From positions 6,060,194-6,124,193 of the forward strand of contig NC_066852.1 in NCBI RefSeq assembly GCF_001640805.2: a DNA stretch of 64,000 bases, written 5' to 3'. The position numbers and the translations under genes are program-made. Each line of letters opens with the position of its first letter. The first letter of the stretch is position 1. The DNA is from Lates calcarifer (lineage: Eukaryota > Chordata > Actinopteri > Centropomidae). Shown here in pieces: positions 1 to 33,849 of this stretch. The notes beneath the pieces are model-generated. The model was not told where the DNA came from. It saw only the letters and a program-made list of their open reading frames with translations, and made no database searches.

Positions 1-59
1 AGGCAATGGGATTGATTCGTTTTCTTCAGCTCATATGTACCTTCATGGATGACATTATT

Positions 60-600
60 AGGAACACCATACTAACACTGGTAATGGCCTCCCATTGCTA
101 ACAACAGCAACAACAGCTTCAATTCTTTGTGGCATGGATTCCATAAAATGTTAGAAATATTCCTTTGAGATTTTGCTCCACATTAACATGATCCATCACA
201 TAATTTCTGTTCCGTCATTGTCAGCTGCACATTCATGCTGACAATCTCTAATTCTGTCACATCCCAAAGGTGTTATATTGGATTCAGATCTGGTAACTGT
301 GGTGGGCACTGAAATACACTGAAGTCACTATCATGTTCATGAATGTTTGCTTTGTGACATGGTGTAATATCATGCTGGAAGTAGCCATTAGAAGATTGTA
401 AACTGTTGCCATAAAGGGATGCACATGGTGAACAACAATACCCAGGATATACACTGCAGTCTCTGATTACCTTCTGCTGTTGTCCCCCATTCTGATGTTT
501 GATAGGAACATTAACTGAAGCTCCTGACTTGTATTTGCATAATTTTAAGCACTGCACTACTGTCAAATGATTAGACAGTTGCATGAGTAAACAGTTGCCA
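60..600 (-). mobile_element. Degenerate Tc1/mariner-like transposon relic
   Basis: The minus strand of positions 273-584 reads a short frame ending in FQHD followed by PPQLPDLNPI, which resembles the end of Tc1-type DDE transposases. The plus-strand text around 100-470 matches the well-known reverse-oriented body of a fish Tc1-like element, and 480-590 resembles its opposite end, so a large internal piece appears deleted. No intact terminal inverted repeats or full transposase remain. Inactive relic; the family assignment is from memory. Confidence 0.7.
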
Positions 601-725
601 CATCATCAGCCTCAGCTAGCTACTATTAGCATGGTAACATCCTAAACTATAATGTTGAACATGGTAAACATTAGACCTGACATACATCAGCATGTTAGCA
701 TTGTCACTGTGAGGTTATTGTGGAC
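601..725. repeat. Fragment of dispersed 'gttagcat' teleost repeat
   Basis: Short stretch rich in 'catgttagcat' type words, sharing word order with the larger copies at about 34.02-34.53 kb and 61.64-62.08 kb. Non-coding. Boundaries are approximate. Confidence 0.45.
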
Positions 726-1275
726 ATACAAGCTCTCTCACCCTCTCAGGTATACTGTTAGAGATGACAGAAAGCACCAGTTAGACCTGGGCTACACCAT
801 CTAACCAGAAATTATGCTGTTTTACTGGTTCCACTGCCTCTTAAACTAAAGGAAGTCTGGAGAAGGTGATGAAGGGATCTGCCTAACAGAATTAGTCTAC
901 CCTTTTGAAGATCACAGTAGCAATTAGAGGGTCAGTGGAAATGAGAGACCAGGGTTTCTTGGAAATGGGTGGGCAGTGTATGTGTAGGAGACATAAAAGT
1001 AAACCAAGCAGTATCTTAAGTCTGCGTATCAGCATCAATGGGCCTCCATCCAGTGAAAACAAGAATGACCAGTCAGGTATACAGAGCCCAGAAGAAAACT
1101 TGGCAGGTGGCTTAGACAGCAAGACAGTTGTGAGGGACTTATCAGGTATACATCTCAACAGTGAAGGGTAATAAAGTATTACAGTTGGGAGAAGCACTGG
1201 TGAATTTGCCTTCTGGACAAGGAGAGCCCCCTCTGCCTCCCATGTCCAGCTGGAAACTGAAATCTTGATGAAGAT

Positions 1276-2450
1276 GATGAATCAAAATCAGAATCAGAAT
1301 CGTATTTATTTGTCACTTTCAATATATACACTCGGCAAATACAGGAGCTAAATATTGTACTTTAAAAACACAATACACATTTTAAACCTCGGGCAGCTCT
1401 GAAGTGAAGTGCTGATACAATTGCATGTGCAATGTAAAGCAGTTTACATAAAATAAGAAATACTGTTTAGCACTAAAATCTTTAAAAAGCAAGCATTCAG
1501 TGGATACATGTACGGTGCAGGTGCATGTACTGTATGTGCAACTGGTGTTGGATGGGCGGGTGGGCAGCACCATTTGGAGGGAGTTCAGAGTTCTAATGGC
1601 TTGGGGGTAAAAATTATTCCACAATCTAGTAGTTTTAGCCCGGATGCTCTGGAGCCTCCTTCCAGATGGCAGGAGTGCAAAGAGATGATGGGAGGAGTCA
1701 GGTAGGATGTTTTTGGCCTTTCTGACACACGGGTCTGTGTAAATGCCTGTTATTGAAGGGAGGGAGACACCTACAACTCACTAGTCTCTGCAGGGACTTG
1801 TGGTCAGCAGCTGCACAGTTCCTATATCAGACAGTGATGCAGTAAGTTAGGATACTCTCTATTGTTCCTCTGTGAGTGTTGTTAGGATGGATGGAGGGGA
1901 GTTCACATTTCTCAGTCTCCGCAGGAAGTGAAGGCGTTGTTGGGCTTTTTTGGTGAAGGCTGTGGTTTTGATGGACCAGTTCCAAACATCAGCAATGTGC
2001 ACCCCCAGGAACTTGGTGCTGTCAACTCTTTCAACAGTCCTATTGATGATAAGTGGGGCATCCACCCTGTGACCTTTTCTGAAGTCAAAAACCATCTCCT
2101 TGGTCTTGACCACATTTTAAATGAGGTTGTTGTTGCTGCACCACATGGCCAGTTGCTTCAGCTCCTCTCTGTAATGTGTTTCATTATTATTCGTGATGAG
2201 ACCCACCACTGTCATCTGCTGAGCACACAGCCCTGAGGGGAGCTGGTGCTCAGTGTGATGGGCCTTAAGGTTTTACCTGCTATCTTGAGTGACTGCAGCC
2301 TGCCAGTAAGAAAGTCCAATATCCAATTACAGAGAGGTGCGTTGAGACCCAGTGTGCTCAGCTTCTTGATCAGCTGTTGTGGAATGATGGTGTTGAGGCT
2401 GTAACAGAGCAGAACCACTGATAATGACATTACAAAATCACAGAACATGC
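1276..2450 (-). mobile_element. 5'-truncated LINE (CR1/L2/Rex1 group) relic
   Basis: Read on the minus strand, 2448-2212 encodes a reverse-transcriptase palm segment ([28 protein letters not shown]). 2113-1859 encodes the following thumb-like segment (KTKEMVFDFR, KFLGVHI, KKAQQRLHFLRRLR), and near 1624-1560 comes a C-terminal piece (YPQAIRTLNSLQ). The pieces are in the expected order but in shifted frames with stops. The low-complexity 'aatcagaatcagaatc' at about 1284-1300 is the 3' tail of the element. It lacks the 5' part and is not functional. Confidence 0.75.
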
Positions 2451-3839
2451 TAGATTTTATACCACAATAAACTTTTGCAAATCCAGGACCTCATGGATGT
2501 TCTTAAATTATGAAACTCAGCAAACACACAAGGATGTGGGGATGTTACACTGAGACTGACCCTGACTGGCTGACTGTCTTATAGCACCTTAAATCCCAGT
2601 GCTACAGACAGACCGGTGGAAATGCCCAGACATGTCTTACAGATACTGTAACAGACATGCCATCAACCAAAATGTCTAAGTACAGACCTCCACATGCCCA
2701 GGTTGCACATATATAGCTGTAAGATTGCTATGTGTCATCACACAGTAAGATTGGACCAACTACTTCCAACCACTTCATCACAGCAGCAGCACACACCAAA
2801 AATCTCTCTCTGCCAAATCCCAGAGATAGCGCCTTCCCCCATCCATGGAAATGACAAGGATGAGGGGATTTGAGATGCTGCTGCTCTTGTACATCAGTGA
2901 AGTAAAAGGTAAAATGAAAGTAAAATGAAATGGTTGCAGGTTTACATGCAGTTTTCAATGTGCTGAGAAGAGGATAGGGTTAGTACAGTCTGTTGCAGAG
3001 GGTGAAGGCTGGATAAATAATATTTGTCTGAACTGAAAAAGTTTTAATAATTTCAAACTAATTTCCAAACCTTTTCCCCAGTCTTTCAGGCAAAATGGTG
3101 GTGGAGTAACACTTCTGTCTTTTTTAGTGCTTTGCTTTATTTGGGAGAGCAACCTTGGCTACTACTACTCATCTCCCTGTGCAGGCCTCTGCCACACCAC
3201 CCAACATAAACACCAGTCCATATAAAAGCAGAAAACACTCAAATGAATCAGAGATTTGGATGGTGGAGCTCTGTACTTCGGCCATCTTTGGAGAGTTTAT
3301 GCTAATTTACGCACAAATCTACGCTGGTAAAACCGGCAGTGGGTTGTGTTGTGTTGGACCTGTCAGCATCTCTGATGTGGCGCATCTCAACTGCGTCAAG
3401 CCAAATACGTTTAGACGGATCAGACAGGACGTTGGAGGATCTGGTCTCCAAAATAAAAGTGTGACATCTGTCGCTTTGGAGAACTGGGGCGTTGATCCAC
3501 CCATCCATCCATCTTCTGTCCCCACTGATTCCCACTCTGAGTTACGACATGATGATGCTTCTTCCAGTATGCAGAGTGAAACGCAGGCAACACGCGGACC
3601 CTTCAACAGCCCAATGCTCACGTGAGACATCTTTACAATTGTTTTGTTACCCTGTGAATGAAAACACTTGTCTTTATTGTACAATGACCCTTCTAGAGGT
3701 TACGTGGACATGTAGTTACACATGAAAGTGAGACCAGAAGTAAAACTGAGATCTAACTGTGGACAAATACAAAACAATTAAGAAGGAATTAGTGAAAGAA
3801 AACACTGGCTTTGTGTCACTATTAAAAAGAGCAAAAAGA

Positions 3840-3840
<1 letters not shown>
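2451..3840. other. Intergenic DNA, no gene recognised
   Basis: No splice-linked coding segments recognised. The only long open frame is 3155-3625 on the plus strand (156 codons), with overlapping open frames on the minus strand. It matches no family I know and has no clear exon boundaries. The stretch 3300-3610 has more CpG than its surroundings, so an unrecognised exon or old element cannot be excluded. Confidence 0.4.

Positions 3841-3883
<43 letters not shown>
3841..3883. repeat. (AAT)n microsatellite
   Basis: About 14 tandem copies of AAT/ATA. It creates spurious poly-isoleucine frames on both strands. Confidence 0.95.
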
Positions 3884-4299
3884 TGTATATATACAAACAA
3901 CAAAGTTGCTAAGTGCTTTACATGGAAAAACCAAGATAAATCAACTCAGATCAATATGAATTGAAATCAGCACATTACATGTCAACAACCAAAGAATTAC
4001 ATTTTATAAAATACTCAACAATAACATAATATCACATATTGAAGTAAAATAAAGAAATAGAACAGATAATATGAGATAGTATAAATAAATACATAAATGT
4101 AGAAATAGCATTTTACATTACCAAATGTCTGTATTTTGCATTTATTTATTGATACATTTATTTATTTATACTCATGTCATTTTTTGTAGATAAATCATTT
4201 TAGAACTGAAAAGTAAAACAGACGGGTGACATATATGAATTATTATTATTATTATTTAGATAATGAATTGTTTCTTCAAGTTATATGATGCGATCGCCA

Positions 4300-4956
4300 T
4301 TAAAGGCTTTTCCTTCAAAACCAACGACCGGAACTCCTGTCTCTGTGTCTTCTTCCTGACTTGATGGTTGTGCGCATCTCACCGACCGGGAATACCGATT
4401 TCTGAACATTTCGGCCTTTTTTTCCTGCTGCACCGTAAGCTGTGTTTTCCTGCGAGCTGCTGCAAAGCGGAGCGGGTTGCACCGGCGTCGCGGGGTTAAA
4501 GTGAAAGATTATAGCCTATCGGTCAGTATTATGACAGACGGAGATGACACACATCCAGAAGGAGCCGTGTTTGTTTTGTATGGCGAAATGAGGCAGGGGG
4601 TGGAGAGTCGCCACAGAGACGCTGGGCTCCGGCCAAACATCACCGCATTTTAGCACTTATTCGATGCTCGGGATTTGCATTGCATTGCATTTGCTGCATC
4701 GTTGATCGGCCGTATTTTTGCAAAGTGCATGGTGGAAATGCAGCTTGTTTGAGGACACCCCCCTCTTGAAAATCATTGCTGCCATGATAGGCAGAGGTCT
4801 CCTCTCGACCACGGCTCAGCCGGTTGGAGAAGAGGCAGATTGATTTGGGACGGTGGGTCACATCTGCGGATGTTATTCCGTCTGTGGAGCCTGTAAATAT
4901 CATCCGCGCAAATACACCGTGATTCTTACTCAGGGAAAAAGGAGAAAGAAAACAAC
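4300..4956 (+). promoter_or_regulatory. mark4: Probable mark4 CpG-rich promoter and 5' UTR
   Basis: The stretch between about 4320 and 4640 is clearly richer in CpG than the AT-rich DNA before it (for example 'gcgggttgcaccggcgtcgc' at about 4473-4492) and directly precedes the mark4 start codon. No TATA box is obvious, in keeping with a CpG-type promoter. The exact transcription start cannot be placed from sequence alone. Confidence 0.55.
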
Positions 4957-25796
<20,840 letters not shown>

Positions 25797-28700
25797 GCAG
25801 AGGGTGTGTTTGCGTATGAGTGTGTGTTTTTGTGTAAGTGAATGTTGATTTGTGTGTGTGCAAATAGTGGGGGTGGAAATAATTAAAGGAAAAAAAAGCC
25901 GTGAAGGGGTGAGGGGCTGGACCCGAGAGAAAAGACTTCTCCTTCTGTCTCATTCGTGATTACCCCCCCTTGCGCACACACATACGCACACACTCACGCA
26001 GATGCACACACACACCTGACCCGTAAAGTCACATAGACTGAGGCACCCCCTCTCTACCCAATCACCCCACTCAGCTCAGCCAACTTCTTCACTGAGCGAC
26101 TGCACCCACTGGACCTGGATCAGATGGAATCTAGTTGAATATTTTTTATTGCTACTCTAGCCATAATGACTCTTAATTTTGTTATTTATTGTTCTGATCA
26201 TTTGTTTTTACCCACTGTCACTTTCACCACTACAGAAAAACCATCATCTCTTGTGTACTGGCTGTCATTGACAAGCCAGTCCTTTTTTTAAATTGTTCTT
26301 TTATATGTCACCTTTACGTATACTGTTCATTTTCCATCTTCACAATGATTATCTGCTGACTTTTCGTCACCTGGGGACAATAACATGCACAACCGTGGAG
26401 ATGGCTAGATACAGTGGTAAGAAAAGCAGCTGCAGAGGGTTGCATCGCTTTGATTCGTGTACATACAGCAGTGACGACTGCACTGGATTAAGGTCAGTGG
26501 GAGCAGGGTTTACAGGCCTTTGAAGCAGCCAATCAGAGGCTGACATGGAACACAAAAACCAATCAGAGGTTGACTCTAACACTAATGAGCCAGTGACATC
26601 TTGAGCTTGATGAACTAGTAGAGTTGTCACCTCTTGTTCACATTAGTTTCTCCACAGGAGACAAGGAAGAAATTAAAAATGTAGATAAAATTAGCTGAGA
26701 AACAAACCTCTTGGTTAGCTTAAGTTTCATGCATCAAAAAAGATGGCGCAGTCAATCTCTGTTTTAGAATTTTATTGCGTCAATTAAATCGATACAGCTT
26801 ATTTGGTTACGTATTATAAGGTTATATAATTCACAAACCATGATTTTCATTGAATAAATCATCTATACTGGCTCTCTAAAAGAGTGAAATGGACTTGAGA
26901 TACCTGCAAGGACAACATGCACACTACATGCTGCTCTCTGATTGGCTGGATTCATTGCCTGTCAGCACCGGTCAATGACACTAAAAAATGTCCAGATTTT
27001 TCAAAGCATTTGGATTTTCCAACCTCCCCCCTCGTTTCATCCCTTTACCTTTCTTCAAAAGCATCACACTGAAGACACAACAGCAGTGACACATACCTGA
27101 GAAGATCTTTCCAACTCAAACCTCAAGTGTTCAAGTCTTTCAAGGTGATTATAGCAAGGGTGGGTGACAAATGTCGTGCAAACCTTGACCTTGAAAGCAG
27201 TCAGTCGTCCCACCACAATATTAAAGACACTGGTGTATTTTCAGTGCAATGCAATTCTTTGGTTCTATTTTGTGCCATGTGATCTCGCCTCAGTCATCAT
27301 GTCAGTATGCTGATGGGAAACAAAAGTGGATCAGCCAAGTAGCGAAACCTCTCAGACTACACACACACACACAGAGAAACACACACTTTCAAGTGTCCAC
27401 CCTCTTCTTCTTGTGGCACAGTATATAAACGGTTTGTCCATTATTGATGACTGTGGGCTGTGGGGATCAGGGGGGAGTGTTCTGAATCTGGAAAAGGCAC
27501 GATGAAAGCAGCGTGGATGATATTTTCTTCAGTTTAGTCCGTTGCCTTTAAAGTGAACAACCCCCAGCGCCTTCATACACTACATATTTAATGTAAAAAA
27601 AAAAAAAAAAGAAACAGAAAAAACTGAGAAAGCTTTCTATTCTCCCTCCCTGTTTTTAGTGAATAACATACTGTGATATTTACATAGGCTACAGAGATCA
27701 TGTTGTTTGGCTGCTAATTTACTGTTAATACTATCTCTCAGTTGTGGCTTTGCTCATGGTGACCCGAAACAACCCCCTTCCCAACCCCCATTTCCTTTCC
27801 CACCCATGATAAACTCTCCAATTCCCTTAATTTAACAGGGACGCCATCCCTAGCTGTCCACATACGTATGTACCACCAACTTTTTTCTATTGTCACAAGA
27901 AGCGTTTGGCTTTCCTCAGCTCTTTGTTTGAGACCCTGTTTTCTTATAGGGAAACACTCCGCCATCATCCACACTCTCATGTTGTAGACCCATTTATGGC
28001 ATCTTCTCAGTCCTGTTTGGTGTGTGCTGTTTCATGGAGCCCAATGGGGGAGAGGAGTTTTGACCTGTCCTCCTCCTTAGGGTGAGAAGCAGAAACCAAT
28101 ATGGACACCAAGAGTCTGTCCTTGTCCTTTCCCTGGACGTTTCTCATTGTGGTGTATATTAGCATTAGGTAATATAGACCTCAATGCACTTTGCTTTGAC
28201 TTGAATCAGCTCCTTCCAGTGTACCTGTATAGGTAATACCCAGAACTAGCCACTGGAGGGCGCCAATGTCTTAAATGTGAAACACTTCAATTTGTGGATA
28301 TTTGCACAGGTACTTTATTTATTTTTTAGAATAATATCATTAAAAAACAGGATTTATATCAGTCAGTTGATGGCTGTATATAAAATATATGAATATAGTA
28401 TATATCTTAGAGCTCAAGGTTTATTTATAGCTAGAGCAAAGGAAGTAATTCTAGTTTAAAGCAGTTTCTGTCAGTGACAATGGGGAACAAAACCAACCTG
28501 CAATCCTGCATGACTTCAGAGTTTGGGTTTTAGAGTAAAAAATGAAACATGATGCACACGTAGGATCGCAAGCTTTGTGAAATGCAGACACGGTCAATTT
28601 TTAGACATGAATTGATACAAAGAAAATGGTGCTAGATGTAGCACCAGGTCCTTTCCCCCTTTCACAAAAAACCAACAGAAAGGTTTGGGTGAAATACAGT

Positions 28701-29440
28701 GACTTCACTCCGCCTTGTTTGCTACAGGATAGGTTCAGTACATTCAAGAGGGTTTCTGAGTTCTTAGAAGTATTTAGATATGCCATGAAATGTACCACAA
28801 CATTCAGTGTGTACAAAAAATGTTGTTTTAGATCTGGCTAGGACATTGGGAATAAATTGTGCAATTTTTATCGGCGGTTCTATTTTAACCAGAATTTACA
28901 GTGATCCCAATTAGTCCCTGACATGTCGAAAGCCCTAGGTTGCATTCAAGCCATAGAAATGTTACGTCATTGTCTCCTGATTGCAAATATGAAGTTGTTT
29001 GCGAAGCATTTCAGTGGAAATTATTGACATGAAACAGGCTAAAAAGCAAATAGCTTAATGTAAAACAATTCACTGTTAGCATAAGAAGGATGAACATTGT
29101 CTTAAGGTGGAATCTACTGTGAAAAGAGTTTTTTTGATTCGAGTGTTGAGTAAATGCTTGTGTAACTGCTTAGAGACCGTGTGCCACTGGTCTGATTCAG
29201 ATGGTGGATGGTACAGTATTACAACCCCAGGGGGCTCAGTATTTAACATGCACTGTCATTTCCAAACTGATTTTGGAAACAGTTGATGTTATATGCAAAA
29301 GAGACAGAATAACACACAGTTTGACATAGCTCTACTGTTGAATTCCACCCCTCAGAAACAAACTGTAAACTGAGATTGCGTGATTCTGGTATATAAGGAG
29401 AACATGGAGCTGAAGATTAATAAAATTCACAGATGTTGGC
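25797..29440 (+). other. mark4: Presumed mark4 3' UTR and terminator region
   Basis: Downstream of the mark4 stop there is no other recognisable gene on the plus strand before ckm. Candidate poly(A) signals AATAAA occur at 26853-26858, 28851-28856 and 29419-29424; the last is followed by a T/GT-rich stretch. Which site is used, and so the UTR length, cannot be decided from sequence. The stretch also holds CA-rich DNA near 25975-26015 and 27360, and an A-rich run near 27595. Confidence 0.5.
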
Positions 29441-29663
29441 ATTTTTTCCCTCATTTTGGTGTCTTGTTTTCATAGTTATGGCACACAATCTGAATATTTG
29501 TCAATAGTTTTGATCATCTAACAAGGTGAGTATTAATATGTGAAGATTATATTTGTTAAGTTCTCAGTATAGTTGTTCATGACTTTGATCTTTTTGACTT
29601 TGAGTTTTTCATGCTGCAAAAAAAGACCAAAATGGTTCATTTAGTTGTTTCATGGGGCACTTT

Positions 29664-29669
29664 TTTATT
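29664..29669 (-). terminator. ckm: ckm polyadenylation signal
   Basis: TTTATT on the plus strand is AATAAA on the minus strand, about 285 nt past the ckm stop codon. It is the only canonical hexamer seen between the stop and the end of the gene, so cleavage near 29640-29650 is likely. Confidence 0.75.
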
Positions 29670-29950
29670 GAACAGGTTCAATAATCGTTACTCTTTATAA
29701 CAAAAAGTAGGTGATGCCACGTCAGCTAGGCTAACCCAGCTCAGTGGAGGCTGATCCCAGGATGTTACCAACCAACACAGGAGAACTTGAAAAAAAGGAC
29801 AAAGGACAGAGAAAAGAAAAAAGCTGGAAGGAAGAAAAAGAGGTGGGCAGAGTCAAGAGTCTCTAGGTGAGCAGCTGTTTCCTCTGCATGCCCATCAGCT
29901 GGCTCGATTGCACATGAATGGTCACGAGAAAAACATAGGATTGTCCCTCT

Positions 29951-32026
29951 TTACTTCTGGGCAGGGATCATGCTGTCGATGGCCTCTCCCTTCTCCAGCT
30001 TCTTCTCCATCTCAATCATGAGCTTAACACCATCAACCACCAGCTGAACCTGTTCCACCTCAGAGGAGCCCAGACGGTCAGCGTTGGAGATGTCGAACAC
30101 ACCACCCACGGAGGCAGTGTCCACACCACCTAAAGAAGACCAAGGAAATCAGGTACAGATTACACATAATATCACATAATGCTGTTGACTCTCTATAGAG
30201 ATCTTCATAGACCTGCCAGGCTGATCCACAGGTGTACAAGCAAAAGAGCATGTATGTGCATACCTGTGCCACGCTTCTGCAGACGCAGCCTGGTGAGGAT
30301 CTCCTCAAACTTGGGGTGTGTGCTCAGCTTGGGCAGCTTGACATGGACGCCACCACGCAGGCCGGTACCCAGGTTGGAGGGGCAGGTCAGGATGTAGCCA
30401 AGATGCTCGTTCCACATGAAGCCATGGTTGTGCTTCTTGAAAATCTCCTCAATCTGACAAAAAAGAAAGAAGGTGAGTCAGAGGAACATCCAGCAGCAAT
30501 CCACACTAAATCCACACTTGACTTTTTGTGTACCCTCTGCAGGCCAACGCAGAAACGCCTGAAGACCTCCCTCATGTTGCCACCCTGCTGCATGGAGATG
30601 ACACGCAGGTGATCCTCCTCATTCACCCAGACCAGGAAGGTCTTGTTGTCATTGTGCCTGGATGGGGTTGGATGCAAAGCATCAACATGAAACACACAGG
30701 TAATACAGAAACATAATGAAAGTCTAAATCCATACTGATAGTTTAAAAAAAAGTGTTTCCACGGCTCGTCTGCTGATAAGTGTTTGTTGTACTCACCAGA
30801 TGCCTCTGGCGTCAGGCCAGTCGCGGGCCATTCCAGCGCAGGTCAGCAGGGGAGAGACAGGCTTGTCAAACAGGAAGTGATCATTGATCAGCTGCTCCTG
30901 CTCAGCATCAGTCATGGACTTCAGGGGATAGTACTTTCCCTTGAACTCACCATCCAGGCTGGTCAGAGCTGCAGAGACAGAGGTACTGTTAAGAGATTGT
31001 ATCTTCTATTAAGCAGTGATTTAGCATAAAATCAACAGGCAGAGTGTTTCCTTGTTGAGTTCATTAGTGTATATTCTTGAGGACAGCATATAGTTTGGGA
31101 CCAGCTTACTGCTCAACTTTTTGCACACTTTTGTACTCAAGTTATTAATAGCTTACCCTCAACGGACAGCCTCTCAATAAGTCTGCGCTCGCCACGGCTG
31201 GTGTGGGGGGGCAGGGTGAGTCCCTTGATGCTGCGGCCGGTACGAACACGGCTAGACAGAACATAGTTGGGGTCCAGGTCATCACCACCCTGATGATAAA
31301 ATGATGAAGTTCAATTACAAAGTGAGTAATTTAGAGCACCATTAGTTCCTTTTATCAGTTTTTCTCTAGTAATTTATAAATTTCCATGGGCCTTCACGTA
31401 ATAAACCATAATGCTTTTTGCTCTTTGTTGAAAACTAGAGTGCTGCACCTTCAGGTTCTCGAAGTTCAGGTCGGTCTTGTGCTTGTCACTGGGCTTGTAT
31501 CCACCATGACGGTCAGAGATGACGGGGTCAAACAGATCCTTGAAGACCTCATAGGACTCCTCATCACCAGCGACACAGCCAACAGTCATGATGAAGGGGT
31601 GACCTGTAGACAGGGAGCGAATAGGAAAGCAGGAATTATAAGATGGGAAGGAAGGTGATACTCTCTGTAAGGTGTGAGACAAGCTAATAATAATTTATAA
31701 TTAGGTGATTTTCTTCACAGGCAAAGCTAAGAAATGTTTACTATGACTGTAGTTTTGTAGAGTTTCATAGAACTGGATGTGTGTAAATGATAAATCATAA
31801 AAAAATATCTTTGTCTAAATTGAAGGGCCTCACCGGGGTTGTCAACACCAGTCTGGATGACATCATCCACGGTGAAGCCACTGGGTGTCTGCTTGTCCCT
31901 CAGCTTGCCATACAGCTCCTTGGTCAGGACCTTGGCCATATGGTTATTGTGCTTGGTCAGGTCAGGATACTCCTCCTCAACCTTGTAGTTGAGCTTGAAG
32001 TTGTTGTGGGTGTTTCCGAAAGGCAT
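29951..32026 (-). CDS. ckm: Creatine kinase, muscle type
   Basis: Cytosolic M-type creatine kinase: transfers phosphate between phosphocreatine and ADP, buffering ATP in muscle. Coding exons (minus strand, in order): 32026-31834, 31603-31449, 31289-31157, 30968-30797, 30657-30534, 30453-30264, 30129-29951; 1146 nt, 381 residues, the usual length. The start [14 protein letters not shown] and the end DSMIPAQK match vertebrate M-type. The active-site cysteine lies in [17 protein letters not shown]; the acidic NEEDHLR and the arginine motif [12 protein letters not shown] are present. All splice sites are GT-AG with matching phases. The start lies in exon 2, 15 nt after its acceptor (exon begins 32041). 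It converges on mark4, its neighbour in mammals too. Teleost ckma/ckmb not resolved. Confidence 0.96.
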
Positions 32027-33331
32027 GATTGCTTTCTAACACTGCAAAGAGAAGGAAACACGGTATGAGCAAACTTCAACTGATCCAAAACTAGTTCATC
32101 CTAATTTATATGTAGGTGAAGGTGATTTGAATATCCACAAAAAATCCTCAGCATTTGAAGATATTCTGGATATTCTGCAAGACAGCTGCAGCTTTTAAGT
32201 GCTGTTGGCAGAGGAATCCTGGTAACAAGTGTCACTCAATTCTCAGCAGCTCAAATGTCCAGCTGAAATAGAGTAGGGGGAGGAGCATGTGTTGGCTGGG
32301 TATTTTTAGCATCAGCACATATGACTGTAAACCATTTCTTTAAAATGTCCCCAGCATATACAAGTAACATTTTGATTCTTTTGGCACTCACACAACCCCA
32401 GTTCTCCAGTTTACATGTTGACACATAAATACATATGAAGAAGCTCATCATGTTCTACATACATTTGCTCTTTGAAAACACTCTACACCTTCTTTGTACC
32501 ACACTTATACTACTGCTCACTCTACAGGATCAAACACTTATTGCATCACTTAAAGTTGTCACTATGCTTAACTCCTGACTGACAAGCTGCAGATGATTCC
32601 AGCCACTCCATCCACCACAATCCAGCACGATCCCTTTACTTCTATAGAGACATGTTACCTTTTTTTTAGTTTGTTTCATCTTGGTTTGATGGACTGATCA
32701 CATAAGCAATAAAAGAATGGCACACTTGTTACATCACATGAAATGTGATCTGTAGTGGACTACGATGCAGTAATCACTTTGCTAAAAACAATTGTCTTCT
32801 TAGCTTAAAGCTCAAAAATCCATCTTAACAGTGTAACCCTTAAATGGCTAATATCAGTTACAGAACATTCAGGGCCTTCAGGCAGTCTCTCTCACATGTA
32901 TCCAACTGTGAACCACCTGTCCACATAAATCACTGTCCAAATGAAATAACCATTTGCAGAGAGCAAGAATAAGTTAATACAAGTTAACAGTGCAACACCA
33001 ATGCAATTCTGCTATACTAAAACAACATGCTCATGACTCTTTTCACTTAACTGAAAATAATCTGACAAAATTCATTGACCTCTGTTGCCCACTAGGGATC
33101 TTTTTTCAAAGCATCATATGGGTTCAGATATCCCAGGATTGTTGTATTTATCCTTTGGTTTCATTGTGGACTTTAAGCCCAAAACCCATCTTTGCAGAGA
33201 AAAAGCATCCAAAAAGAGTTATTTTGCCATTCTAAATTTTTGGATGGTTCTTCAAATTCACATCAGTCTGCACATATCTCATCCTCCTTCTTTAACTCCA
33301 TAAACTAATAATCACTGTGATAATTCTTTAC

Positions 33332-33407
33332 CTGCACACCAGACAAGAACAGAGGTAACAGTCCTTGGGATCAGATCCTGTTCACCACAGCCAAAATAGG
33401 GGTCACC
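33332..33407 (-). other. ckm: Noncoding first exon of ckm
   Basis: The donor GTGCAG|GTAAAG on the minus strand ends the exon at 33332. The upper end is inferred from the TATA box about 30 bp upstream. It joins to the acceptor at 32042-32043. Creatine kinase genes commonly have such a short untranslated first exon. Confidence 0.75.
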
Positions 33408-33433
33408 CAAATCTGGAGGTCTCTGCTCCCTGC

Positions 33434-33765
33434 TTATATAGCGGGCAACACTCAGCCATTGGCTTGGCCATTTTAGTGCCTGCTGCACCCTCATTGGCCA
33501 CAGTGTCTGTACTGATACTCTGAACAGTTTATGAAAGGGACACATTTACATCTCAGTCATCCAAGACGGGTACTGCAGCTGTACCCTCACCACCCCTCAC
33601 CCACCCTTGGCCCATACATAGCACCAGTTGGATGGTGGGAGTATCTGAGAGGGGGTCACAAAGGTGAGTGAGGGGTGTGTTAGGGGGAGTTGAAGCAACT
33701 CAAAAAAGCTGAGCTTCACTTTTGCCAAACATGCAACAGAGATCAGGAGTCTTTGTGTCAGGTGT
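33434..33765 (-). promoter_or_regulatory. ckm: ckm muscle promoter (TATA, CCAAT boxes, E-boxes)
   Basis: On the minus strand a TATATAA box lies at 33434-33440. Upstream are two inverted CCAAT motifs (plus-strand attgg near 33458 and 33493), a CArG-like CCATTTTAGT at about 33469-33478, and a canonical E-box CAGCTG at 33576-33581. A second E-box CAGGTG lies near 33759-33764. E-boxes bound by MyoD-family factors and SRF/MEF2 sites are known controls of muscle creatine kinase. Activity here is inferred. Confidence 0.65.
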
Positions 33766-33849
33766 GAAGGTTGGAAAGGATTAGTATTCTTTTTACTCAA
33801 TGAGAAGCATTCTATTCATCACATGGTAGTCTGATGTTTCTCTGACTGC

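Noticed and set aside
3716..3959. Open frames with poly-isoleucine on both strands
   Set aside because: They are the translation of the (AAT)n microsatellite, not a protein.
30232..32068. Plus-strand frames across the ckm locus
   Set aside because: Antisense shadows of creatine kinase exons; the minus strand gives the complete 381-residue enzyme.
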